This document shows, one piece after another, positions 1-8,837 of a stretch of DNA of 64,000 bases (its first letter is position 1; every line of letters begins with the position of its first letter). Under the pieces are notes generated by a model. The model saw only the letters and a list, made by a program, of their open reading frames with translations, was not told the DNA's origin and made no database searches. The translations under genes and the position numbers were made by a program. Where the stretch lies: the NCBI GenBank assembly GCA_039208375.1, contig JBCCRC010000011.1:1-64000 (forward strand), read 5' to 3'. Origin of the DNA: JANQPC01 sp039208375. GTDB taxonomy: Bacteria; Pseudomonadota; Alphaproteobacteria; Rhodobacterales; Rhodobacteraceae.

Positions 1-1
1 C

Positions 2-757
2 GCTGAGGTCGCGCGCATCCTGGGCATTGAGGGCATCCTCAACCGCCCTGTCGGCGGGCTCTCGGGCGGGGACCGCCAGCGCGTGGCGCTTGGCCGGGCC
101 ATTGTGCGTGAGCCCAAGGCCTTCATGATGGATGAACCCCTTGGCGCGCTGGATGCGGAGTTTCGTGAGCATATGGCCGAGGAGCTTCGCGCGCTGCACG
201 ATAGGATGGGCGCAACCACGGTCTACGTGACCCACGATCAGCTCGAAGCCATGCAGATGGGCGATAAGATCGTGGTGATGAACCACGGGGTGATCGAACA
301 GTTCGGCACACCCCAGGATATCTACGACAAGCCCGCCACGATGTTTGTGGCGAACTTCATCGGCTCGCCGCCGATGAATTTTTTGCACTTTCACGGCGGC
401 ATTCACGCCGGCGGCACGTCTGTCCAGCTGCAGGATGTTACCGTTGAGGTGCCCCAGATGCGCACACCTTTCGAGGGCGACATGGTGCTGGGCGTTCGCC
501 CCGAACATATCCGGTTTGACGATGCTGCGGCCTATCGCGGGCGGGTGCTGGCGGCGGAATACCTCGGCACCACGCAAATCGTCACGCTCGACACCCCCAA
601 TGGCGAGGTCAAGGCGCGTATCGCCGCCGATCAGGCCGCCCGCGTGGGCGAAACGGTGGGTATGAGCTTTACGCCGCAGACGCTGACACTGTTTGACAAT
701 CAGTCAGGCCACGCCCTGAAATCCGATCTCAACGAGGGGGTGCTCGCCCATGTCTGA
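2..757 (+). CDS. ABC transporter ATP-binding protein (polyol/sugar type), 5' end outside window
   Basis: This is the C-terminal 251 codons of a MalK/UgpC-type ATPase; the reading frame is open from base 2, so the start and Walker A lie upstream of the window. Visible are the ABC signature LSGGDRQRVALGRA, Walker B (FMMDEPLGALD), the switch histidine in YVTHDQLEAMQMGD, and a C-terminal TOBE-like beta domain with VRPEHI. It would power import of a carbohydrate or polyol from the cytoplasmic side of the inner membrane. It overlaps the next ATPase gene by 8 bp, so the pair probably form a heterodimer, as in the two-ATPase glycerol importers described in rhizobia. Substrate assignment is inference from the neighbouring dihydroxyacetone kinase. 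The signature has D in place of the usual Q (LSGGQ to LSGGD). Confidence 0.9.
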   Translation, partial: AEVARILGIEGILNRPVGGLSGGDRQRVALGRAIVREPKAFMMDEPLGALDAEFREHMAEELRALHDRMGATTVYVTHDQLEAMQMGDKIVVMNHGVIEQFGTPQDIYDKPATMFVANFIGSPPMNFLHFHGGIHAGGTSVQLQDVTVEVPQMRTPFEGDMVLGVRPEHIRFDDAAAYRGRVLAAEYLGTTQIVTLDTPNGEVKARIAADQAARVGETVGMSFTPQTLTLFDNQSGHALKSDLNEGVLAHV

Positions 758-1745
758 GGTCGTGCTGAGAGGGGTATCTAAGGCGTTCCGCAAGACGGTT
801 GCGGTGAACGATATCGCGCTTACCGTGCCCGACGGCGCCTTCGTTGTGCTTCTAGGGCCAACCGGGGCGGGCAAGACAACGACGCTGCGCCTGATCTCCG
901 GCCTCGAGGCGCCCGATAGCGGCGATATCCTAATCGGTGGGCGGTCTGTCCTGGGCGAGACCCCTGCGCAGCGCAATGTGGCTATGGTGTTTCAGCAATA
1001 CTCGCTCTACCCGCATATGTCGGTGCGCGAAAACCTCGCATTCCCGCTGCAATCGCCGATCCTGAAAACGCCCGAGGCTGAAGTGAAGCGCAAGGTGGGC
1101 GAAATCGCCGAGGTGCTGCACATCGCCCATAAACTCGACAACAAGGCAACGGCGCTTTCGGGCGGCGAGATGCAGCGCGTGTCTATCGGCCGGGCACTGG
1201 TGCGCGACCCGGATATCTTTTTGATGGACGAGCCGCTGAGTTCGCTTGACGCCAAGCTTCGCGCCGATCTGCGGGTGGAGCTGAAGCGCATCCAGGCCGA
1301 TCTGGGCGCGACGCTGCTCTATGTGACCCACGATCAGATCGAGGCGATGACGATGGCCACCCATGTGGGCGTGCTCGATGAAGGGCGGCTCGTGCAATTC
1401 GGCCCGCCGCGTGAGATCTATGAAAGCCCCGTAAGCCTTTATGTGGCTGGGCGGCTTGGCCTGCCCCGGATCAACGCCCTGCCCGCAGATCTCTTTCCCG
1501 GCGCGCCGGGCGGAGCAAAAACCATCGGGCTCCGGCCGGAACACCTGGTACAGGGGGACGGGCGCGAAAGCCGCGTGGTGCGGGTGGAGCATCTAGGCGA
1601 TCAGACGCGACTGCACCTGACCCTCGACGGCCACGACATCGTTACTCTGACGGATGTGCATTCGCGGCTCGCACCGGGGGATACGGTGGCGATTGCTCCG
1701 AAAAACCCGCTTTATTTCGATGCCAGCGGCGCACGGATTGCCTGA
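750..1745 (+). CDS. ABC transporter ATP-binding protein (UgpC/MalK-like, TOBE domain)
   Basis: A 331-residue complete ATPase. Walker A is GPTGAGKTTT near residue 36, the Q-loop is in VFQQYSLYPHMSVREN, the signature is LSGGEMQRVSIGRA, Walker B is IFLMDEPLSSLD, and the switch region is YVTHDQIEAMTMA. A TOBE-type C-terminal domain with the typical GLRPEHL follows from about residue 240. It is translationally coupled to the upstream ATPase (8 bp overlap) and followed 12 bp later by a DHA kinase gene. Family members energise uptake of sugars, glycerol-3-phosphate or polyols. Two adjacent non-identical ATPases are characteristic of glycerol/polyol importers of the Glp type in alphaproteobacteria; that substrate is inferred, not shown. 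Confidence 0.92.
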   Translation: MSEVVLRGVSKAFRKTVAVNDIALTVPDGAFVVLLGPTGAGKTTTLRLISGLEAPDSGDILIGGRSVLGETPAQRNVAMVFQQYSLYPHMSVRENLAFPLQSPILKTPEAEVKRKVGEIAEVLHIAHKLDNKATALSGGEMQRVSIGRALVRDPDIFLMDEPLSSLDAKLRADLRVELKRIQADLGATLLYVTHDQIEAMTMATHVGVLDEGRLVQFGPPREIYESPVSLYVAGRLGLPRINALPADLFPGAPGGAKTIGLRPEHLVQGDGRESRVVRVEHLGDQTRLHLTLDGHDIVTLTDVHSRLAPGDTVAIAPKNPLYFDASGARIA

Positions 1746-1757
1746 GGAGGGGCGGCC

Positions 1758-3404
1758 ATGAAGCAGTTCATCAACACAAAGGAAACGCTGGTCACCGAGG
1801 CCATCGATGGCGCCCTACGCATTGCGGGCGGGCGGCTCGCGCGGCTGGATGGCTACCCGCATATCAAGGTCGTCGTCCGCGCCGATTGGGATAAAGCGAA
1901 GGTCGCGCTCGTCTCCGGCGGCGGATCGGGGCATGAGCCCTCCCACGCGGGCTTCGTCGGCCAGGGCATGCTGACGGCGGCGGTTTGCGGCGAGGTTTTC
2001 GCCTCACCTTCTGTAGATGCGGTCCTCGCGGGCATACTTGCGGTGACGGGCAAGGCAGGCTGCCTTCTAATCGTGAAAAATTACACGGGCGACCGGCTAA
2101 ACTTTGGCCTTGCCGCAGAACGGGCGCGGGCGCAGGGCCTGAACGTCAACATGGTGGTGGTGGATGATGACGTGGCCCTGCCCGATCTGCCGCAAGCTCG
2201 GGGGGTGGCTGGTACGCTCTTCGTGCACAAGATCGCAGGCGCGCTCGCAGATCAGGGCGCCGATCTCACAACGGTGACGGAAGCCGCGCAGCGGGTCATT
2301 GATGGCGTTGTCTCCATCGGTATGTCGCTTGATACCTGCACCCTCCCCGGGTCCCCAAAAGAAGAACGGATCGATGCCGGAAAGGCCGAGCTTGGCCTTG
2401 GCATCCATGGCGAGGCGGGAATTGAGCAGGTAGATTTTTCCACCGCCCGAGATGCGATGGAAATGGTGGTAGACCGGCTTGCGCCCAACATTGGCCCTGG
2501 GCCGCATGTTGCGCTTCTCAACAATCTAGGCGGCGCAACCCCGCTTGAGATGTCCGTCTTGGCCGAAGAACTCGCGCGGTCGCGCATCGGCGGCCAGGTG
2601 AACTGGATGGTGGGCCCGGCGCCGCTGATGACATCTCTTGATATGCAAGGCTTTTCCGTCTCGCTCATGCCCGTGAGCAAGTCTGATGAACCCGCCCTTC
2701 TTGCCCCGGTCGCGCCTTGGGCCTGGCCCGGTTGCCTGGCGATGGGCAATGTGGCCATCCAACCGATCCCTGATGGGTTGACGCCAATCCAGCCCATGGC
2801 CTCGAAACACGATGATCGCCGCTGCTTCATTCAGCGCTGTTGTGAGGCGCTGATTGCAGCGGAGGCGGATTTGAATGCGCTTGATGCCAAATCGGGCGAC
2901 GGCGACACCGGAAGCACACTGTCAACGGCGGCACGCGCTCTGATCGAGGCGCTTGATCGGCTTCCCCTTGCTGATCTCACGCAGCTCTACCGCGCAATCG
3001 GGCTGGAGCTGAGCCAAACCATGGGCGGCTCTTCGGGCGTGCTGCTTGCAATCTTCTTCGCGGCGGCGGGCGATGCCTCGGCCAGCGGGCGCGGGCCGAT
3101 CGATGCGCTCAAGGCAGGGCTCGACCGTGTACAGCAGGTGGGCGGCGCACGGCCCGGCGACCGCACAATGATCGATGCGCTCTTCCCGGCGCTTGAGGCG
3201 CTCCAGCGCGGGCCAGCGCAGGCGGCGCGTGCCGCACGTGACGGGGCAGACCTGACCGCCACGATCACCCGGGCCAAGGCTGGCCGGGCGAGCTATATCG
3301 GAGAGGACAAGCTGGCAGGTCACAACGACCCCGGTGCGGAGGCCGTAGCACGGCTTTTTGAGTTCATCGCGAAAGACAGCGCGCGTGCGTCTGAAACCGC
3401 TTAA
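1758..3404 (+). CDS. Dihydroxyacetone kinase, fused DhaK-DhaL (ATP-dependent)
   Basis: A 548-residue two-domain kinase that phosphorylates dihydroxyacetone (or a related triose) with ATP. The N-terminal DhaK domain (about 1-330) has GGGSGHEPSHAG at 54-65 and the covalent substrate-binding histidine in LGLGIHGEAG (His217). The C-terminal DhaL domain (about 350-545) contains the Mg/ATP motif KSGDGDTGST with its conserved aspartates, and GGSSGVL. The single-chain layout is that of the ATP-using enzymes, as opposed to the PTS-dependent separate subunits. An AGGAGG-type ribosome site lies just before the ATG. It directly follows the two ABC ATPase genes, suggesting that the importer feeds triose or polyol into this step. 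The gap to the next gene is 93 bp. Confidence 0.93.
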   Translation: MKQFINTKETLVTEAIDGALRIAGGRLARLDGYPHIKVVVRADWDKAKVALVSGGGSGHEPSHAGFVGQGMLTAAVCGEVFASPSVDAVLAGILAVTGKAGCLLIVKNYTGDRLNFGLAAERARAQGLNVNMVVVDDDVALPDLPQARGVAGTLFVHKIAGALADQGADLTTVTEAAQRVIDGVVSIGMSLDTCTLPGSPKEERIDAGKAELGLGIHGEAGIEQVDFSTARDAMEMVVDRLAPNIGPGPHVALLNNLGGATPLEMSVLAEELARSRIGGQVNWMVGPAPLMTSLDMQGFSVSLMPVSKSDEPALLAPVAPWAWPGCLAMGNVAIQPIPDGLTPIQPMASKHDDRRCFIQRCCEALIAAEADLNALDAKSGDGDTGSTLSTAARALIEALDRLPLADLTQLYRAIGLELSQTMGGSSGVLLAIFFAAAGDASASGRGPIDALKAGLDRVQQVGGARPGDRTMIDALFPALEALQRGPAQAARAARDGADLTATITRAKAGRASYIGEDKLAGHNDPGAEAVARLFEFIAKDSARASETA

Positions 3405-3497
3405 GACCCACGGTTTGTAGGCAAATTCTCTGCAATCGGGGCGGCGGGCCCACACTATTGCCCCTTTCCGAACAATAAACCGGCACCCTCACGGGAT

Positions 3498-3917
3498 ATG
3501 CATGCCTCTATGCTTGGAGGCATCCGGCATATCACACGTCTCGCCGTGCTTAGCGCGGCGCTCGTCCCTGCCCCAAGCCAGGCCGATCGGGCCCTGGCAG
3601 ATTTGGGCAGTGAAACGCTGCGGCTTTTTGCAACCTGCACGGGCCGCCTTTCGGCGAAATTAGAATATCAATGGCTGATAGGCGATCCCGCATCCGATAT
3701 TACGGAAGCCCAGCGCAACAGTATGGCCGATCTGCTTGAGGCGGTTGCGCCGGACGGCAGCGGGTCACTGGTGATGATCTATCGGATCGACGCAAAGATC
3801 GCCTACCGCCAGCTTCTGGAACGCGCAAGGTTCGCACCCGATCCCGCTGACGCGCAATGGGCCGAGGCACGTGCCGATGCGATCTTGGCGCCGTGCACCG
3901 CGATGCTCCTCGCCTGA
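3498..3917 (+). CDS. Small exported protein of unknown function
   Basis: A 139-residue protein with a likely Sec signal peptide: a hydrophobic stretch ending near VPAPSQA, followed by DRALADLG. A shorter start at the internal ATG (3510) is equally possible and gives a tidier signal peptide. The mature part is mainly helical by eye and has two cysteines, one near the N-terminus (FATCTGR) and one near the C-terminus (LAPCTAML), which could form a disulfide. It sits immediately upstream of the urea importer on the same strand but is separated from it by 312 bp, so it is probably a separate transcript. I do not recognise a named family. Confidence 0.7.
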   Translation: MHASMLGGIRHITRLAVLSAALVPAPSQADRALADLGSETLRLFATCTGRLSAKLEYQWLIGDPASDITEAQRNSMADLLEAVAPDGSGSLVMIYRIDAKIAYRQLLERARFAPDPADAQWAEARADAILAPCTAMLLA

Positions 3918-4048
3918 GCCGCACAGCTTCAAATCCCCCACCGATCAAGAGGCGCTTATTTTTCCGGCTCTTGTGCGGGAATGCGATGAATTCCTAGCCA
4001 AGTGCTGAAATTCGCATCGCTTCATGAGGCAGCAGATGTTCCATCGGG

Positions 4049-4083
4049 CCCGTGGGCGTGGGCAGCCTGCGCACGCCCACGGG
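4049..4083. repeat. Perfect 12-bp inverted repeat upstream of urtA
   Basis: Arms CCCGTGGGCGTG and CACGCCCACGGG flank an 11-base spacer. It lies in the 312-bp non-coding stretch 3918-4229, 147 bp before the urtA start. No T-run follows directly, so it is not a canonical terminator. It could be a regulator site or a leader hairpin. A second small hairpin (CGCAA/TTGCG, 4144-4158) lies between it and urtA. Nothing else in the gap looks coding. Confidence 0.6.
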
Positions 4084-4229
4084 AATCTCCCGCGGGCGAA
4101 GGGCGTACGGGGGGATCGGTTTGCAACAACGCCACCCGTACTTCGCAACGAAATTGCGTGGGATGCATCTGGGTATCCGGGGACGGCACGGCAAGGCGCG
4201 CCACGCAGCTTGCATAAGGGGACATTGCG

Positions 4230-5516
4230 ATGTCGAAAACACTAGTTACCACCGTCGCGGCAGGCGCGCTTCTGGCCACGGCGATCCCCGCCATGGCGCA
4301 AGACGCCTCCTGCCCGATCAAGGTAGGCGTCCTGCATTCGCTGTCGGGCACGATGGCGATCTCGGAAACAACACTGAAAGACACGATGGAAATGCTCGTT
4401 GAGCAGCAGAACGACGCCGGTGGGCTGTTGGGATGCGAGCTTGAAGCTGTTGTCGTGGACCCGGCTTCGGACTGGCCGCTCTTCGCCGAGAAGGCGCGCG
4501 AGTTACTGACCGTTCAGGAAGTAGATGTGATTTTCGGGAGTTGGACGAGCGTGAGCCGCAAATCGGTTCTGCCTGTGCTTGAGGAACTGAACGGTCTGAT
4601 GTTCTACCCGGTGCAATATGAAGGCGAAGAGAGTTCGAAGAATGTCTTCTACACCGGCGCCGCGCCGAACCAGCAAGCGATCCCGGCTACCGACTACTTC
4701 CTTGAAGAGCTCGGGGTCGAGAAGTTCGCGCTGCTGGGAACCGACTATGTGTACCCCCGCACGACGAACAATATCCTCGAGAGCTACCTCAAGGATAAGG
4801 GCATCGCGGCGGAAGACATCTTTGTAAACTACACGCCTTTCGGCCATTCCGACTGGTCCAAGATTGTGGCCGATGTTGTGGCACTTGGCGCAGACGGCAA
4901 AAAAGTCGGCGTGATCTCCACGATTAACGGCGATGCGAATGTGGGCTTCTACAAGGAACTCGCCGCGGCGGGTATCTCGGCAGACGATATTCCCGTTGTC
5001 GCCTTCTCGGTGGGTGAGGAAGAGCTTTCTGGCCTCGACACGTCGAACCTCGTGGGCCACCTCGCGGCTTGGAACTACTTCCAATCCGCCGACAGCGCCG
5101 AAAACGAAGCCTGGGTTGCCGCGTGGAAAGAGCGGATGGGCGAAGAGCGCGTGACCAATGACCCGATGGAAGCCCACTACATTGGCTTCAACATGTGGGT
5201 GAATGCTGTCACCGAAGCAGGCACCACCGACGTCGATGCTGTGCGCACCGCAATGTACGGGCAAGAGTTCCCGAACCTCACCGGCGGAACTGCGGTGATG
5301 CTGCCGAACCACCACCTCGCCAAGCCTGTGCTGATCGGCGAGATCCAGGAAGACGGCCAGTTCGACATCATCAGCCAGACCGATGAAGTACCCGGCGATG
5401 CCTGGACAGATTACCTGCCGGAATCGGCTGTGCTGGTGTCTGACTGGCAAGAGCTTGAATGCGGAATGTTCAACACGCAGACCGAAACCTGCGTGCAGAT
5501 TAAATCAAACTACTGA
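4230..5516 (+). CDS. urtA: Urea ABC transporter substrate-binding protein UrtA
   Basis: A 428-residue periplasmic binding protein of the branched-chain amino acid/urea (HAAT) family. A Sec signal peptide ends at about residue 23 (AIPAMAQ). Typical UrtA segments are visible: IKVGVLHSLSGTMAISE at the mature N-terminus, the central FYPVQYEGEESSKNVFYTGA, and the C-terminal CGMFNTQTETC. It captures urea in the periplasm for delivery to UrtBC. An AAGGGGA ribosome site precedes the ATG. It is the first gene of urtABCDE and is followed by a strong hairpin before urtB. Such operons are usually induced under nitrogen limitation through NtrC; I see no clear NtrC site. Confidence 0.97.
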   Translation: MSKTLVTTVAAGALLATAIPAMAQDASCPIKVGVLHSLSGTMAISETTLKDTMEMLVEQQNDAGGLLGCELEAVVVDPASDWPLFAEKARELLTVQEVDVIFGSWTSVSRKSVLPVLEELNGLMFYPVQYEGEESSKNVFYTGAAPNQQAIPATDYFLEELGVEKFALLGTDYVYPRTTNNILESYLKDKGIAAEDIFVNYTPFGHSDWSKIVADVVALGADGKKVGVISTINGDANVGFYKELAAAGISADDIPVVAFSVGEEELSGLDTSNLVGHLAAWNYFQSADSAENEAWVAAWKERMGEERVTNDPMEAHYIGFNMWVNAVTEAGTTDVDAVRTAMYGQEFPNLTGGTAVMLPNHHLAKPVLIGEIQEDGQFDIISQTDEVPGDAWTDYLPESAVLVSDWQELECGMFNTQTETCVQIKSNY

Positions 5517-5535
5517 TCTGAACTGACGCGATAGG

Positions 5536-5559
5536 CGGGCGGGCCCAGTGGCCCGCCCG
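5536..5559 (+). repeat. Strong GC hairpin between urtA and urtB
   Basis: A perfect 10-bp inverted repeat (CGGGCGGGCC and GGCCCGCCCG) with a CAGT tetraloop starts 19 bp after the urtA stop. No U-tract follows, so it probably acts as a stabilising or partial-termination hairpin that raises binding-protein mRNA relative to the downstream permease genes. That role is inferred from its position. Confidence 0.65.
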
Positions 5560-5587
5560 TGCCTCCGGCGGAAGCATTTTCGCCATA

Positions 5588-7573
5588 ATGAAGGGGCGGG
5601 GGATGATCCTTCGAGCGGTACTGGCCCTTGCGATGTTGGCCGCGATTACAATTGCGCCAACGGGCCTGAAGGCCCAGGCGCCGGATGCGCCAATCCAGCA
5701 GCTTTTGCAGGCGCACGGCGAGATCATCGCCAAAAGCTCGCGCCGCACGATCGGGCCGGCGATCGACGCCCTGGCCACAAGCGGGCTGCCCGAGGCGCAG
5801 GTGGTGCTCGAGCGCTGGCAAGCCAAGGAGATGTGGTATCACGAGGAAACCGGGCTCTTCGTGTTTGCCGAAGAGGTGGACCGCAGCACCATCAAGATTT
5901 TCGACATCGCTGACGGCTCAGAGATCGGCGATGTGCCGGATGACGACTATAAGCAACTGAAGCCCAACTCCGGCATCCGGGGCTTGATCGGCGGTGCACT
6001 GGTTCAATTTCAACTGATCGATCCCGACCCGTTGAACCGCATGCGGGCGCTTAATGCGATCGAGCGCCGGCCTGAAGCGGGGCATCTTGCGGCGCTGCGT
6101 GGCACCATGGAGGGGGAGGAGAACCCTACGATCGCCACCCGCAAAGCACGCCTCGAACGGTTGCTGACAATGGAGTTCGGGGAAAGTGATGAGGAGCGGA
6201 TCGCCGCGATCGAGGGATTTGCAGGCGATCTTGGCGTAGACGTGCGCGCGGTTCTAAACCGTCTCGTTGCCACCCGGCTCAGCGCTGCGGTCGAGGCACC
6301 GCAAAGCGAGGACATTGCGCGGCTCGTGAACCCGGGATCCGAAGATTTGACTGCCGATGAGGCCTATGCGCTTCTTGTCTCCGCGGAATTGGCGCCGCCG
6401 CGGATCTCACGTGATGCCAAGCGGGCCGCACTCGTGGCCAATATCGAGAACGGTGCGGTGGCCGGCATCGAAGTGGCCACGCTCGATAGCGAGGGCGCGC
6501 GGGATCTGGCGTATGCTGCGCTGGCAGATGCGGGTGTGGTGGAGCCGGTGGCGACCGAGGCGCAGGTCGCCGAGGCGCTAGATGCGCACACCTTCTTTGA
6601 TCGCTATGTGGCAGCGCCGCCTGGCGTGGCGCAGGCCGCGCAGGCAGCACTAAATGCGATCGAGCTGCGGCTTGGGCTGAACGAAGCAGCCGATCTGGCG
6701 CTCGACGCGCTATCGCTCGCCTCGATCTATTTTCTCGCCGCCATCGGCCTTGCGATCACCTTCGGGGTGATGCGGGTGATCAACATGGCCCATGGCGAGT
6801 TCATCATGATGGGCGCCTATACGGGCTATGTGGTGCAGCTTTTCGTGCCCGATTACACGCTGTCGATCCTCATCGCCCTGCCGCTGGCCTTTCTGGTGAC
6901 CTTCGGGGCCGGAGTGGCGATGGAGCGGCTTGTGATCCGCTGGCTCTACCATCGGCCGCTGGAAACGCTCCTGGCGACCTTCGGGATTTCCATCGCGCTG
7001 CAACAACTGGCCAAGAACATCTTCGGCACCCAGGCGCGGCCGCTGACGGCGCCGGGCTGGCTGGATGGATCGCTGGTGTTCAACGATGTCGTCTCGATCA
7101 GCTACATCCGGATAGCGATCTTCGTGCTGGCGCTGTTGTTCCTCGCGCTCTTCCTGTTTGTGATGAACCGCACGCGCCTGGGGCTTGAGGTGCGCGCGGT
7201 CACGCAAAACCCGCGCATGGCGGCCTCGATGGGTATCAATCCCGACCGGATCAATATGCTCACCTTCGGCTTCGGCTCGGGTATCGCGGGAATCGCGGGC
7301 GTTGCGATCGGGCTTTATGCAAAGGTGACCTCTGAGATGGGGCAGGATTACATCGTGCAATCCTTCATGACGGTGGTTGTGGGCGGTGTCGGCAATATCT
7401 GGGGCACGCTTCTTGGCGCCTCGCTCGTGGGCCTGTTGCAGAAGGGGATCGAGTGGATGAACCCTTCCAACACGCTGGCGGCGCAAACCTACATGATCCT
7501 TTTCATCATTCTCTTCATTCAGTTCCGGCCGCGCGGGATCATCGCGCTGAAGGGCCGGGCGGCGGAGGCATGA
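5588..7573 (+). CDS. urtB: Urea ABC transporter permease UrtB (long form)
   Basis: A 661-residue protein. Residues 1-30 are a signal peptide (hydrophobic MLAAITIAP region). Residues about 30-360 form a predicted periplasmic helical-repeat domain rich in Ala/Glu. The C-terminal 300 residues are a LivH-type permease with many membrane helices and the typical segments FGVMRVINMAHGEFIMMGAY and VVGGVGNIWGTLLGA. It forms half of the urea channel in the inner membrane with UrtC. An alternative start is the ATG at 5603. The N-terminal extension is common in proteobacterial UrtB but has no assigned function. The gene ends 1 bp before the urtC start codon. Confidence 0.96.
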   Translation: MKGRGMILRAVLALAMLAAITIAPTGLKAQAPDAPIQQLLQAHGEIIAKSSRRTIGPAIDALATSGLPEAQVVLERWQAKEMWYHEETGLFVFAEEVDRSTIKIFDIADGSEIGDVPDDDYKQLKPNSGIRGLIGGALVQFQLIDPDPLNRMRALNAIERRPEAGHLAALRGTMEGEENPTIATRKARLERLLTMEFGESDEERIAAIEGFAGDLGVDVRAVLNRLVATRLSAAVEAPQSEDIARLVNPGSEDLTADEAYALLVSAELAPPRISRDAKRAALVANIENGAVAGIEVATLDSEGARDLAYAALADAGVVEPVATEAQVAEALDAHTFFDRYVAAPPGVAQAAQAALNAIELRLGLNEAADLALDALSLASIYFLAAIGLAITFGVMRVINMAHGEFIMMGAYTGYVVQLFVPDYTLSILIALPLAFLVTFGAGVAMERLVIRWLYHRPLETLLATFGISIALQQLAKNIFGTQARPLTAPGWLDGSLVFNDVVSISYIRIAIFVLALLFLALFLFVMNRTRLGLEVRAVTQNPRMAASMGINPDRINMLTFGFGSGIAGIAGVAIGLYAKVTSEMGQDYIVQSFMTVVVGGVGNIWGTLLGASLVGLLQKGIEWMNPSNTLAAQTYMILFIILFIQFRPRGIIALKGRAAEA

Positions 7574-7574
7574 G

Positions 7575-8837
7575 ATGAGCGATCTAGCCATAGGCACGGC
7601 GTCGCGGCGCCCCTTCGTGGCCCGGCATCCGTCTGTGCTGATTTTCTTGGCAATTCTCGCGCTCTTCACGTTGGGGGTGACAATCCTTGCAGAGGGCTTT
7701 GGGATCGGGGTGATTTCCACAAGCTTCGTGAAAACCCTTGGGAAAACCCTCTGCCTTTGCCTCGTGGCCCTCGCGATGGATCTCGTCTGGGGTTACACCG
7801 GCATTCTCTCACTGGGCCACATGGCATTTTTCGGGCTTGGCGGCTACGCGATCGGGATGTGGCTGATGTATGCGCGCACCGAATTGATCGTAATCGAAAG
7901 CCTTTCTGCCGCGCCGCTGCCACCCACGCCCGAAGAGATACGCGACGGGATCGCGAACCAGATCTTTGGCGTAGTCGGTGCGTCAGAACTGCCGCCGATT
8001 TGGGCCGTGGCGCATTCCCTGCCCTTGCAGCTTGCCGCGGTTGTGCTGGTGCCGGGGCTTCTGGCGCTGGTGTTCGGTTGGCTGGCCTTTCGCAGCCGGG
8101 TCACCGGGGTTTACCTTTCGATCCTGACCCAGGCGATGACGCTGGGGCTCGCGCTCTGGCTCTTCCAGAACGATAGTGGGCTACGCGGAAATAACGGGCT
8201 TTCGGGGCTGCAGAACCTGCCGGGTCTAGGCGGCGTGCCGCAATCAACCGTTTCGATGTGGTTCTTCTGGGGCTCGGCGTTGGCGCTGGGGCTTGGCTAC
8301 GTGCTCTGCGCCTGGGTCGTTTCGGGCAAGTTCGGCTCGGTGATCCGGGCGATCCGGGATGATGAGGCGCGCGTGCGCTTTCTGGGATATCCGGTTGAGG
8401 CCTTCAAACTGTTCATCTTCACGCTTAGCGCGGTGATCGCCGGGATCGCGGGCGCGCTCTATTACCCCCAGGCCGGTATCATCAATCCCGCGGAAGTGGC
8501 GCCGATTGCCTCGATCTACCTTGCCGTCTGGGTGGCCATAGGCGGGCGTGGGCGGCTTTACGGGGCGGTGATTGGCGCGGCGCTCGTCTCCCTTCTCTCC
8601 ACATGGTTCACGGGCGGGCAGGCCCCCGATGTGGATCTCGGCTTCTACCGCATCCAATGGGTGGATTGGTGGACGGTTCTACTGGGCCTGTCGTTTGTGG
8701 CCGTGACCCTATTTGCCCCGAAAGGCATCGGTGGGCTGATCGATCTGATCGCGGAGCGGCGCCCGCCAGACCGGCATGGCGCGGATCTGGGCCCCGAGCC
8801 CGGTGCGCTGCGCGAGCAGGAGGCGGATGCGAAATGA
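7575..8837 (+). CDS. urtC: Urea ABC transporter permease UrtC
   Basis: A 420-residue LivM-type permease with about nine hydrophobic helices. Characteristic segments are DLVWGYTGILSLGHMAFFGLG near residue 70, GLQNLPG, and the coupling-loop region SVIRAIRDDEARVRFLGY. It partners UrtB to form the membrane channel for urea. The start codon follows the urtB stop by one base, and its stop overlaps the urtD start in ATGA, indicating tight translational coupling. The last 40 residues are a charged cytoplasmic tail (RRPPDRHGADLG). No anomalies were seen. Confidence 0.96.
   Translation: MSDLAIGTASRRPFVARHPSVLIFLAILALFTLGVTILAEGFGIGVISTSFVKTLGKTLCLCLVALAMDLVWGYTGILSLGHMAFFGLGGYAIGMWLMYARTELIVIESLSAAPLPPTPEEIRDGIANQIFGVVGASELPPIWAVAHSLPLQLAAVVLVPGLLALVFGWLAFRSRVTGVYLSILTQAMTLGLALWLFQNDSGLRGNNGLSGLQNLPGLGGVPQSTVSMWFFWGSALALGLGYVLCAWVVSGKFGSVIRAIRDDEARVRFLGYPVEAFKLFIFTLSAVIAGIAGALYYPQAGIINPAEVAPIASIYLAVWVAIGGRGRLYGAVIGAALVSLLSTWFTGGQAPDVDLGFYRIQWVDWWTVLLGLSFVAVTLFAPKGIGGLIDLIAERRPPDRHGADLGPEPGALREQEADAK

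Noticed and set aside
4503..5450. 315-codon open frame antisense to urtA
   Set aside because: Composition is that of a shadow of a high-GC gene; urtA on the other strand has full family support.
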